Assembly: GCA_900551055.1 (NCBI GenBank)
Contig: URUK01000058.1
Location: forward strand, 1 to 8,247
Origin: an uncultured Prevotella sp.
GTDB taxonomy: Bacteria; Bacteroidota; Bacteroidia; Bacteroidales; Bacteroidaceae
Length of the DNA stretch: 8,247 bases
Direction: 5' to 3'
Positions 1 to 6,007 of this stretch are shown here, piece by piece (positions within the stretch are counted from its first letter, which is position 1; each line of letters starts with the position of its first letter). Below the pieces are notes generated by a model, which was not told the origin of the DNA, searched no databases, and worked only from the letters and a program-made list of their open reading frames with translations. A program made the translations under genes and the position numbers.

Positions 1-47
1 ACCGACCGCTTGAAGTAAGAATACTATAACATTCTCTTATATCGAAC

Positions 48-2093
48 TCACGTAGCGTTAGGCTCTAAATCGTAGTGGAATATCTGCCAGACGAAGCTTG
101 GCTGGGCAGCAACGCTCATCCACAACAGTATGCCTTGCACCGGCTTGAACATCTGCCCGAGCCGCCCTTCGTACATGGCGCGGTGCCCTTCGTAATTCAT
201 CATCTGCGCCTTCCGCACGAAATCGGCCACGTTGCGCACGTGTCCGTAGCGTCCGGTCATGGTTTTCAGCAGCTTACGGCCGCCTCCTGACGTGAAGTTA
301 TGTTCCGCCCAGGCATCTGTTATGCCGTTCCAGTCTTTCTCGGGCATCATCCCCTGTACCGACTCCAGCGTCGGCACAGACATGGCTCCTATCTCGGTCT
401 TGAACGTTTCGGCCTTGTTGAAATTCTTAAGTTCGGAAAAACAGTAGTAATCATGCGGCGTCTGCCACTCATACGGGCCGCCCGAATTGCATCCGTAGGC
501 GCCTCCCGAATTTGACTGATAATGCCGGGTAGGATCTATTTCAGCCAAAAGGTAACGCACTGCGTCGTCAAGATATTTGGGCGGATAAGCTTCGTTGCGA
601 CCGCACCACACGGCTATCGACGGATGATTGCGCGTGCGCAGCACCTTGTCGCGCACGTTTGCCATGTACAAGTCATGGTCCAAGGGGTCGATGGAGTTGA
701 ACTGGAAGAACTCGTCCCATACAAGAATGCCATACTTGTCGCAAAGGTCGTACAGGTCATCGCTTGTGCTTTGTCCGCCCCAGTTGCGTATCATGTTGAA
801 GTTTGCAAGCTTGTGCAAACGCACCTGGGCCTCAAGACGTTCGCGTGGAATGCGTTTCAGCGCTTCGTCCATGCCCCAGTTGCCGCCTTTACAGAACACT
901 CTCACACCGTTTACGGTCAGTGCAAGCTTGTCTGAATTTGGTATGCCGTAAGTAATCTCGCGTATTCCGAAATCAACGTCCCTTGCGTCTGACACCGTGC
1001 CTCCCTGCTCGAACGAAAGGCGGAGCGTGTACATATCAGGTTCTCCAAGCCCGTTCGGCCACCATAGTTTGGGGTTTTCAACCAGCAACTGCGGACAATT
1101 TTCGGGAGTGAAGCTGACCGTTTCTGTGGTGTAAGGCCGCAATGTGACTTGCCGGTCAAAGCTTACGTCACCGAAACTGCCTTTCACCACGCCTGCCTGC
1201 GCTTCTCCCGTGACGTTCTGAAGCACGGCCTGCACAGTGACAGAGGCTTGGTCTGTACGCGGCAACGGCAGGTCGGTGGTGACAAACGGGTCTTTCACTA
1301 TCACTCCCTCCGTAGCCGACAAATACACGCCTTGCCATATACCGCTGTTCCTGTCGCGTATTCCGGAAAGCCAGTCCCAGCCGTTCGCACAGCCGAAAGT
1401 AGGTCCGTCAAGCCGCCACACTCCGCCGCACGGGCCGCCTACCGTACCCATCGTATGCTCCGATGGTACGCCTGTATGGGGCTGCGGAGATATGCATACC
1501 GCGACAACGGCCTTTTCTCCGGCCTTAACGTATGGCGTAATGTCGAAATTTCCACGGATGAACGCCCCCTTGATAGGGCCTACACGCTTGCCGTTCACCC
1601 ACACGTCGGCGGCATAGTTGATACCGTTGAAGTTGAGCCAGATGTGCTTTCCCTTGTAAGACAGCGGTATGTCAACCTCGTTGCGGTACCACCAGTCCGT
1701 ATGGCACAGGTATTCGGGTATCTTTTCCGGGCGGTTGTTCTCACCGTACAGCGGCTCTTCGTAAACGCCGTTGTCAACCAACGTGGTCAGTACCGTGCCC
1801 GGCACCGTAGCGGCATACCACCCTTCGGGCTGATATGCCGCCGTAGACACTTCAAGTCCGGCCTCCGGCAGGCTCGCCGAATTAATCTTCAGCCACCCTT
1901 TGTCGCGGCCGTCCTGCAGCACTTTTGCAGCATCCTGCATTTTCCAGCCGGTGTTTATGTCGTGGCGGTTCAATGACTGCGCCTGAACGCCAATGGCAAA
2001 TGGCGACAAGAGAACGGCCATGCAAGCCATCCCGGCGGCACGCCTGCGGCAACACCTTCCCGTAAAAAGCTCTTTTGTTATCGTATTTTTCAT
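48..2093 (-). CDS. Secreted glycoside hydrolase family 2 exo-glycosidase, C-terminally truncated
   Basis: Likely a GH2 exo-beta-glycosidase of the exo-beta-D-glucosaminidase/beta-mannosidase type, acting in the periplasm or at the cell surface on glycans. The 681-residue product starts with a basic, then hydrophobic, signal peptide with a plausible cleavage after VQA at residue 38. A jelly-roll sugar-binding domain follows (about 45-260, with VWVNGKRVG), then an Ig-like domain (about 265-380) and a TIM barrel (about 385-680). The barrel holds the acid/base motif GRNEAYPP (E501) and the predicted nucleophile motif FKTEIGAMSVP (E567). The reading frame ends just after the last barrel segment (WQIFHYDLEPNAT). 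Relatives usually continue for about 150-250 residues of beta-sandwich, so the 3' part is missing. Known: the family is a retaining hydrolase. Inferred: exact substrate unknown, and activity may be reduced or lost. The start ATG lacks a Shine-Dalgarno site, as is common in Bacteroidota. Confidence 0.88.
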   Translation of the reverse strand: MKNTITKELFTGRCCRRRAAGMACMAVLLSPFAIGVQAQSLNRHDINTGWKMQDAAKVLQDGRDKGWLKINSASLPEAGLEVSTAAYQPEGWYAATVPGTVLTTLVDNGVYEEPLYGENNRPEKIPEYLCHTDWWYRNEVDIPLSYKGKHIWLNFNGINYAADVWVNGKRVGPIKGAFIRGNFDITPYVKAGEKAVVAVCISPQPHTGVPSEHTMGTVGGPCGGVWRLDGPTFGCANGWDWLSGIRDRNSGIWQGVYLSATEGVIVKDPFVTTDLPLPRTDQASVTVQAVLQNVTGEAQAGVVKGSFGDVSFDRQVTLRPYTTETVSFTPENCPQLLVENPKLWWPNGLGEPDMYTLRLSFEQGGTVSDARDVDFGIREITYGIPNSDKLALTVNGVRVFCKGGNWGMDEALKRIPRERLEAQVRLHKLANFNMIRNWGGQSTSDDLYDLCDKYGILVWDEFFQFNSIDPLDHDLYMANVRDKVLRTRNHPSIAVWCGRNEAYPPKYLDDAVRYLLAEIDPTRHYQSNSGGAYGCNSGGPYEWQTPHDYYCFSELKNFNKAETFKTEIGAMSVPTLESVQGMMPEKDWNGITDAWAEHNFTSGGGRKLLKTMTGRYGHVRNVADFVRKAQMMNYEGHRAMYEGRLGQMFKPVQGILLWMSVAAQPSFVWQIFHYDLEPNAT

Positions 2094-2132
2094 GCCTGAT
2101 GTTTTTATGGTTTCAGATATTTCTGGCTTCTA

Positions 2133-2140
2133 CAAAAATA
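2133..2140 (-). promoter_or_regulatory. Possible -7 box of the GH2 gene
   Basis: On the minus strand this reads TATTTTTG, matching the Bacteroidota -7 consensus TAnnTTTG, about 40 nt before the GH2 start codon. No TTG box is found at the expected 19-21 nt further upstream, so this is a weak call that rests on one element and its position. Confidence 0.35.
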
Positions 2141-2270
2141 CATCCGTACACATTAACCGCGCTATTAAAATTCGATTAAAAACTGAAATTAAAGCAGAAA
2201 AGGACAAATTTTATAGCATTTTGCCCGTTGTGTGTACATCTGCACAATGGCGGACACTGTCCGTATGGAT

Positions 2271-2360
2271 TGCGGAAGGTGCTCTTTCGCCTTCCGAAAG
2301 GCCACCTTTTACACGCTAAAAGGCCGTCTTTTGGAATGTAAAAGACGGCCTTTTGGAAAC
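2271..2360. repeat. Array of four ~22-nt self-complementary units (copy 1)
   Basis: Four contiguous units lie at 2271-2293, 2294-2316, 2317-2338 and 2339-2360 (23, 23, 22 and 22 nt). Three of the four fit a core of the form AAAAGGC..(C)CTTTT followed by a short ACACGC-like or GGAATG-like tail; the first unit is degenerate. Each core is itself partly palindromic (AAAG...CTTT). The same architecture, with closely similar sequence in units 2 and 3, recurs at 7967-8056. Both arrays are exactly 90 nt. This is a dispersed intergenic repeat family. Units 3 and 4 pair with each other and probably serve as the terminator annotated separately. Confidence 0.7.
2318..2354 (-). terminator. 15-bp perfect hairpin downstream of the nuclease gene
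   Basis: AAAAGGCCGTCTTTT at 2318-2332 is the exact reverse complement of 2340-2354, with a 7-nt loop. The stem has a GC-rich centre and ends in a T-run on either strand, so it can act as an intrinsic terminator. It lies 34 nt past the nuclease stop codon. The GH2 gene begins beyond it on the same strand with its own upstream region, so the two genes are probably separate transcription units. Confidence 0.65.
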
Positions 2361-2388
2361 ACACTGATTATCAGGCAGTTGACAGACG

Positions 2389-3252
2389 TTACCAATCGGC
2401 AATGTCGGCAACGGCCTCAACCTTGGTCTCAACGTCGTCGGGAAGCGACGGAAAGAAGTCGATGCCGGTGATGCGCTCCACCTCGTCAACTGTATTCACA
2501 TAGTCGCCCTTCGGCCGGTTGCCCTCGGCGTTCTTGTAGATGAAGCCTATGGCCTTGGCGTCTTCACCCGTCCGGAGCACCACCTTGAAGAAAGCCTCCG
2601 GCACGGTGACCTTGTTCTTGCCTATGGTTTTGTGCTTGCCTTTATACAGGATTGGGCCACACACGATATAAACGCCACCGTACTGCTTCGCCCAACGGCG
2701 GCAGGCCATCTCCATCTCGTTCCAGTCGCCGCGGTTAAGGTTGCCGTTCTGGGGGCACATGTTTGTGAAGAGAAACGACTCGTGCATGGCCTCCACGCTG
2801 TATTTGTTGTCAGCCGCAGGGCACATGTGCCCACGGTCGTAACCCGAACCGTAGTAATCGGAGTCCTCGGCACGCGGCGCCGGCACGTCCATATCGGCCT
2901 CAAAGTCAACGCCTGAACGCTTTGCAGGGCCAGATGTGCGGTCGTCGGTCAAATGCCAGGCCACCCAATTAGGCAGTTTCGTTGCCTTGTTGTAAGACAC
3001 TATGTAGCCCGTGCGCCTTAAAATCTGCTCCGGCAAACCGCCTGGCGACGACTGTTTCAGCAGTCCGTCACCGCCTTCTGCGGCCACGGCGGCCTCATTA
3101 CGGCTCGCATCAGACTGCCTGCCACTCTCTATTTCATTCACCACCGCCTTGCCGATTTCCCTGACAAGCGGCTTGTTGCGCTCAAGGAAGTCACACGAAC
3201 CGAGCGTGACCGCCGCGCACAACGCCAACAAATAAATCCTGACTTTATCCAT
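2389..3252 (-). CDS. DNA/RNA non-specific endonuclease, predicted lipoprotein
   Basis: A 287-residue sugar-non-specific nuclease of the NUC1/Serratia type, which uses a metal ion to cut DNA and RNA. The N-terminus MDKVRIYLLALCAAVTLGSC is a lipoprotein signal with lipobox LGSC, giving a lipidated Cys20, so the enzyme is probably membrane-anchored in the periplasm or on the surface. After a polar linker (about 21-75) comes the catalytic domain with YDRGHM (general-base H142) and a TNMCPQNGNLNRGDWNEME block, whose N173 and E181 match the Mg-binding Asn and Glu of the family, with the same 8-residue spacing as in Serratia nuclease. An in-frame ATG lies 39 nt upstream at 3289-3291, but it coincides with the -33 promoter box and would spoil the lipoprotein signal, so the 3252 start is preferred. 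Likely roles are nucleic acid scavenging or defence against extracellular DNA; the sequence does not decide which. Confidence 0.9.
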   Translation of the reverse strand: MDKVRIYLLALCAAVTLGSCDFLERNKPLVREIGKAVVNEIESGRQSDASRNEAAVAAEGGDGLLKQSSPGGLPEQILRRTGYIVSYNKATKLPNWVAWHLTDDRTSGPAKRSGVDFEADMDVPAPRAEDSDYYGSGYDRGHMCPAADNKYSVEAMHESFLFTNMCPQNGNLNRGDWNEMEMACRRWAKQYGGVYIVCGPILYKGKHKTIGKNKVTVPEAFFKVVLRTGEDAKAIGFIYKNAEGNRPKGDYVNTVDEVERITGIDFFPSLPDDVETKVEAVADIADW

Positions 3253-3260
3253 AACAGCGG

Positions 3261-3291
3261 CGAAAGTAAGAATTTTACGGCGTATAAACAA
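3261..3291 (-). promoter_or_regulatory. Promoter of the nuclease gene
   Basis: On the minus strand, TTG (3289-3291) is followed after 20 nt by TACTTTCG (3261-3268), which is one base off the Bacteroidota -7 consensus TAnnTTTG. The -7 box ends only 8 nt before the chosen ATG, so the transcript would have an almost absent leader. This placement also argues against the upstream in-frame ATG. Confidence 0.55.
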
Positions 3292-3296
3292 GAAAA

Positions 3297-3336
3297 TCGG
3301 GCTGATATTGCGGTTATTGCCGCAATGTCAGCCCGA
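3297..3336 (-). terminator. Strong intrinsic terminator of the 34-aa gene
   Basis: TCGGGCTGA (3297-3305) pairs with TCAGCCCGA (3328-3336), and ATTGCGG (3307-3313) pairs with CCGCAAT (3320-3326). One T/G opposition lies between them and the loop is 6 nt, so the stem is about 17 bp. On the minus strand it is followed by TTTTCTTGTTT. It starts 24 nt after the stop of the 34-codon ORF and lies just upstream of the nuclease promoter, so it insulates the two units. Confidence 0.75.
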
Positions 3337-3360
3337 CTTCTTCATATTACGCTTATGCCT

Positions 3361-3465
3361 TTACACCGGCATGTTTACGCGTCCGTAGTTGTACATTTTC
3401 AAAACGTTCACACAGTACCTGTTGAACTTCTTGCTGTCCAAAATCCTGTTAACAATCTTTTTCAT
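3361..3465 (-). CDS. 34-aa basic small protein, unrecognised
   Basis: A short ORF beginning MKKIVNRILDSKKFN and ending NYGRVNMPV. It has eight Lys/Arg against one Asp, a single Cys18, several aromatic residues and no membrane segment, which suggests an amphipathic or nucleic-acid/ribosome-associated peptide rather than a secreted one. Four independent signs point to a real gene: a purine-rich AAAGGTAAAAAG stretch just before the ATG, a perfect -7 box (TATCTTTG) about 80 nt upstream, a strong intrinsic terminator 24 nt after the stop, and no competing gene over it. I do not recognise a family and assign no function. Alternatively the transcript could act mainly as a small RNA, with the ORF as a passenger. 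Confidence 0.6.
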   Translation of the reverse strand: MKKIVNRILDSKKFNRYCVNVLKMYNYGRVNMPV

Positions 3466-3546
3466 AATCTTTTTACCTTTCTTTTTTAGTTCTACATGTG
3501 GGATGCATCTTCACATCCTGTTATCCTTTTTCTATCATTTACGATG

Positions 3547-3577
3547 CAAAGATAATACCGTTCACGGCACGCCGTAA
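3547..3577 (-). promoter_or_regulatory. Promoter of the 34-aa gene
   Basis: On the minus strand, TATCTTTG (3547-3554) is a perfect match to TAnnTTTG, with TTA (an imperfect -33 TTG) 20 nt upstream at 3575-3577. Transcription would give a leader of roughly 75 nt. A short palindrome, ACGGC-AC-GCCGT (3564-3575), sits between the two boxes and could be an operator. Confidence 0.6.
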
Positions 3578-3600
3578 CGTTTAACGGCCTGAATTTGGCT

Positions 3601-3630
3601 TTTGGCGCATGTATTTTGACATGCGTCAAA
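3601..3630. promoter_or_regulatory. 30-nt palindrome in the divergent intergenic region
   Basis: TTTGGCGCATGT (3601-3612) is nearly the reverse complement of ACATGCGTCAAA (3619-3630): 12 pairs with one G/T, around a 6-nt centre. It is not followed by a T-run on the plus strand, so it looks more like a protein-binding site or cruciform than a terminator. A second, shorter inverted repeat (TTGAT-TTGT-ATCAA, 3635-3648) follows at once. Both lie between the promoters of the 34-aa gene and aguA. Regulator unknown. Confidence 0.4.
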
Positions 3631-3740
3631 CAGGTTGATTTGTATCAATCAGTTTTCATGACAAACAGTCAGTACCTGCCATTCCGCCACCCCCTGTATG
3701 TCAGCCGCAGGCCGTTTTAATGGCAAAAAAGCGGCATTTA

Positions 3741-3772
3741 TTTGTTTATTATCCTTACTTATAGTATCTTTG
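3741..3772 (+). promoter_or_regulatory. Promoter of the aguA-aguB operon
   Basis: TTTG (3741-3744) and TATCTTTG (3765-3772) are separated by exactly 20 nt, a full match to the Bacteroidota vegetative promoter. The expected start is near 3777, giving a leader of about 38 nt before the aguA ATG. An inverted repeat CCTTAC-N13-GTAAGG (3753-3777) brackets the -7 box and could be an operator. Confidence 0.75.
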
Positions 3773-3814
3773 TAAGGCATTTCAACCGGCAATGCAGCCT
3801 TATACATATAACAA

Positions 3815-4840
3815 ATGGACAAATTCATACTGCCGCCCGAATGGGCGGAACAAAGCGCAATACAGCTTACATGGCCGCACGCGGCTACAGACTGGCGTGA
3901 ATATATTGACGACATCTGCGCCGTGTACATTGATATGGCCGACGCGATAACACGCCACGAACGCCTGCTCGTGGTTACTCCAGAACCTGAAAACGTCAAG
4001 ACGCAACTTGAAACAAGACTGACAGATTGGCAGCTTGCAAACGTCACGCTGCACCGTTGCCCCACAAACGACACTTGGGCACGCGACCACGGCTTCATAA
4101 CGCTGACTGACGGAAAGACAAAACAACTGCTCGACTTCCGCTTCAACGGCTGGGGCGACAAGTTTCCCTCCGACCTTGACAACGCCATAAACCGCAGCCT
4201 TTATATAAATAAGGTAGTGAATGGTGAATATATAGACCATAACGACTTTGTGCTTGAAGGCGGTTCAATCGAGAGCGACGGACACGGCACGATACTGACG
4301 ACCAGCCAATGCCTGCTCGCCCCCAACCGCAACCAACCGCTTACACGCCAAGAAATAGAGCAACGGCTGAAAGACTACCTCGGTGCTGAACGCATATTGT
4401 GGCTCGACTACGGCCACCTTGACGGCGACGACACCGACAGCCACATCGACACTCTTGTGCGCACTGCTCCTGACGACACCTTGTTATATGTGCGTTGCGC
4501 TGACGAACAGGACAGCCACTACGCCGACCTGCACCTCATGGAGGAACAACTTAAAACGCTGCGGACGACAGACGGACGGCCATACCGCCTGCTGCCTCTG
4601 CCCATGCCGCGGCCAATCTATGACGGCGAAGACCGCCTGCCGGCCACATACGCCAACTTCGTAATAATAAACGGGGCTGTAATCTACCCCACATACGCCC
4701 AACCCGACAACGACGCGGAGGCCGCACGGGTTATCGGCAAGGCGTTTCCCGACCGCGAACTGATAGGCATCGACAGCCGCACAGTTATACGCCAGCACGG
4801 CTCGCTGCACTGCTGCACGATGCAATTTTTAAGGAATTAA
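3815..4840 (+). CDS. aguA: Agmatine deiminase (PAD_porph family)
   Basis: Hydrolyses agmatine to N-carbamoylputrescine and ammonia, the first committed step of putrescine formation from agmatine, in the cytoplasm. The 341-residue product has no signal peptide and the usual length for the family. Visible landmarks are the N-terminal LPPEW...W20P, TWARDHG (88-93), EGG (148-150), DTDSHID with H210, and the C-terminal HGSLHC with the predicted catalytic Cys333. This fits the guanidino-modifying enzyme fold with its Cys/His/acidic triad. The tail motif HGSLHCC differs from the GGGNIHC of plant and Pseudomonas-type enzymes, and the family also includes peptidylarginine deiminases. The agmatine assignment rests on the neighbouring aguB and on the lack of an export signal. 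The last codons and stop are part of a repeat unit that starts the inverted repeat downstream. Confidence 0.87.
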   Translation: MDKFILPPEWAEQSAIQLTWPHAATDWREYIDDICAVYIDMADAITRHERLLVVTPEPENVKTQLETRLTDWQLANVTLHRCPTNDTWARDHGFITLTDGKTKQLLDFRFNGWGDKFPSDLDNAINRSLYINKVVNGEYIDHNDFVLEGGSIESDGHGTILTTSQCLLAPNRNQPLTRQEIEQRLKDYLGAERILWLDYGHLDGDDTDSHIDTLVRTAPDDTLLYVRCADEQDSHYADLHLMEEQLKTLRTTDGRPYRLLPLPMPRPIYDGEDRLPATYANFVIINGAVIYPTYAQPDNDAEAARVIGKAFPDRELIGIDSRTVIRQHGSLHCCTMQFLRN

Positions 4841-4871
4841 AGAAGTTATAGGGAGTTAAAGAAGTTAAAGA
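4834..4871 (+). repeat. Tandem 19-nt direct repeat overlapping the aguA 3' end
   Basis: Two adjacent 19-nt units (4834-4852 and 4853-4871) of the form GARTTAAAGAAGTTAWAGR differ at only a few positions. The first unit includes the last sense codon and stop of aguA. The units form most of the left arm of the long inverted repeat. Confidence 0.6.
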
Positions 4872-4996
4872 CAAATGTCTTATCATTGGAACAAGGCTAT
4901 GTCAGAAACTCATACAGCTCTCTATAATAAACCTTACAACTCGAAATATATTACCATCAAAGCATTTGTCTTTAACTTCTTTAACTCCCTATAACT
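4844..4996. repeat. 34-bp perfect inverted repeat filling the aguA-aguB gap
   Basis: The arm at 4844-4877 is the exact reverse complement of 4963-4996, with an 85-nt spacer between them. The left arm begins AGTTATAGGGAGTTAAAG, is nearly free of C, and starts 3 nt after the aguA stop. The right arm ends 21 nt before the aguB start. It is AT-rich and has no T-run typical of a terminator. The spacer contains no convincing ORF or Bacteroidota promoter. It could be a miniature mobile element, a cruciform, or an RNA stem in the aguA-aguB transcript. Confidence 0.85.
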
Positions 4997-5017
4997 CCTA
5001 TAACTTCTAAAAAGAAT

Positions 5018-5899
5018 ATGAAAACAGGCATAATCCAACAACACAACACAGCCGACTGCGACGACAACATGCGCCGCCTGGCCGACAGCATAATGGCTTT
5101 GGCCGAAGAAGGCGCGGAGCTGATTGTGCTTCAGGAACTGCATAACTCGCTGTATTTCTGTCAGACAGAGAACGTCGACAACTTCGACTTGGCCGAGCCT
5201 ATACCTGGCCCGTCAACCCGGTTTTTCGGTTCTTTGGCAAAAGAGCTTGGCGTTGTGCTCGTCACTTCGCTGTTCGAGCGGCGCGCCGCAGGGCTTTACC
5301 ACAACACGGCGGTAGTCATCGAGCACGACGGAACGATAGCAGGGAAATACCGAAAAATGCACATTCCCGACGACCCTTCTTACTATGAGAAGTTCTACTT
5401 TACGCCGGGCGACATGGGCTTCCACCCCATCGACACGTCGGTAGGCCGCCTCGGAGTGCTCGTTTGCTGGGACCAGTGGTACCCGGAGGCCGCACGCCTC
5501 ATGGCGCTTCAGGGCGCGGAGATACTTATCTATCCCACAGCCATAGGCTATGAAAGCTCTGACACCGAGGCCGAACAGCAGCGCCAGCGCGAAGCATGGA
5601 CAACAGTGCAGCGCGGACACGCCGTGGCCAACGGCCTGCCCGTTGTCGCAGTTAACCGCGTAGGGCACGAGCCTGACCCGTCAGGGCAGACCAACGGCAT
5701 TCAGTTCTGGGGCAGTTCGTTCGTTGCCGGGCCGCAAGGGGAAATACTTTACCGCGCTTCCGCAACTGACGAAGAGCGCACCGTGGTTGACATCGACATG
5801 CACCGCGGAGAACAAGTGCGCCGTTGGTGGCCGTTCCTCCGCGACCGCCGCATCGACGAATACGGAGAGATAACAAAACGTTATATAGACGATAATTAA
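5018..5899 (+). CDS. aguB: N-carbamoylputrescine amidase (nitrilase superfamily)
   Basis: Hydrolyses N-carbamoylputrescine to putrescine, CO2 and ammonia, completing the route begun by aguA. The 293-residue protein has the standard family length and the Glu-Lys-Cys triad of the nitrilase superfamily: E40 in LIVLQELHN, K113 in YRKMHIPDDP and C150 in VLVCWDQWYPEAARLMALQGA. The segment YYEKFYFTPGD (about 122-132) and the C-terminal RRWWPFLRDRRIDEYGEI are typical of AguB-type enzymes, which are cytoplasmic oligomers. The start has an A-rich AAAAAGAAT stretch in front rather than a Shine-Dalgarno site. No promoter is visible in the gap after aguA, so the two genes are probably cotranscribed, with the long inverted repeat inside the message. 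The stop codon lies inside the next inverted repeat. Confidence 0.93.
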   Translation: MKTGIIQQHNTADCDDNMRRLADSIMALAEEGAELIVLQELHNSLYFCQTENVDNFDLAEPIPGPSTRFFGSLAKELGVVLVTSLFERRAAGLYHNTAVVIEHDGTIAGKYRKMHIPDDPSYYEKFYFTPGDMGFHPIDTSVGRLGVLVCWDQWYPEAARLMALQGAEILIYPTAIGYESSDTEAEQQRQREAWTTVQRGHAVANGLPVVAVNRVGHEPDPSGQTNGIQFWGSSFVAGPQGEILYRASATDEERTVVDIDMHRGEQVRRWWPFLRDRRIDEYGEITKRYIDDN

Positions 5900-5989
5900 G
5901 AATTAAGAGTTAAGAATTAAGAAAACAACTTTTGCATACAACACTTATAAAAGCATATTTTCTTAATTCTTAACTCTTAATTCTTAATT
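5894..5989. repeat. 32-bp perfect inverted repeat filling the aguB-ZIP gap
   Basis: The arm at 5894-5925 is the exact reverse complement of 5958-5989, with a 32-nt spacer. The left arm contains no C at all and is itself two copies of a 14-nt unit of the form TTAAGAATTAAGAG. It overlaps the last codon and stop of aguB, and the right arm ends 18 nt before the transporter start. Its design and placement mirror the repeat between aguA and aguB, but the sequence differs. Confidence 0.85.
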
Positions 5990-6007
5990 TCAAAAAACAA
6001 ATAAAGA

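Noticed and set aside
1149..1976. 275-codon plus-strand open frame opposite the GH2 gene
   Set aside because: It lies wholly antisense to a clear GH2 coding region. Its translation has no domain-like features and is rich in Arg, Val and His, as expected for an antisense frame of GC-rich DNA.
3253..3291. Longer N-terminus for the nuclease
   Set aside because: The upstream ATG coincides with the -33 box and would add 13 residues before a clean lipoprotein signal.
3389..3577. 62-codon plus-strand frame over the small-gene region
   Set aside because: It has no promoter or ribosome site in that direction and is opposite the 34-codon gene, which has all signals.
3649..4240. Two minus-strand frames over the aguA start and promoter
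   Set aside because: They run through the aguA promoter and coding sequence, and their translations show no recognisable fold or motif.
4915..4935. TATAAT sequence in the spacer of the aguA-aguB inverted repeat as a promoter
   Set aside because: There is no -35 partner at proper spacing, and Bacteroidota primary sigma factors use TAnnTTTG instead.
4844..4996. Long inverted repeat as an ordinary intrinsic terminator
   Set aside because: The stem lacks a GC-rich core next to a T-run, the loop is 85 nt, and it sits between two genes of one pathway that are expected to be cotranscribed.
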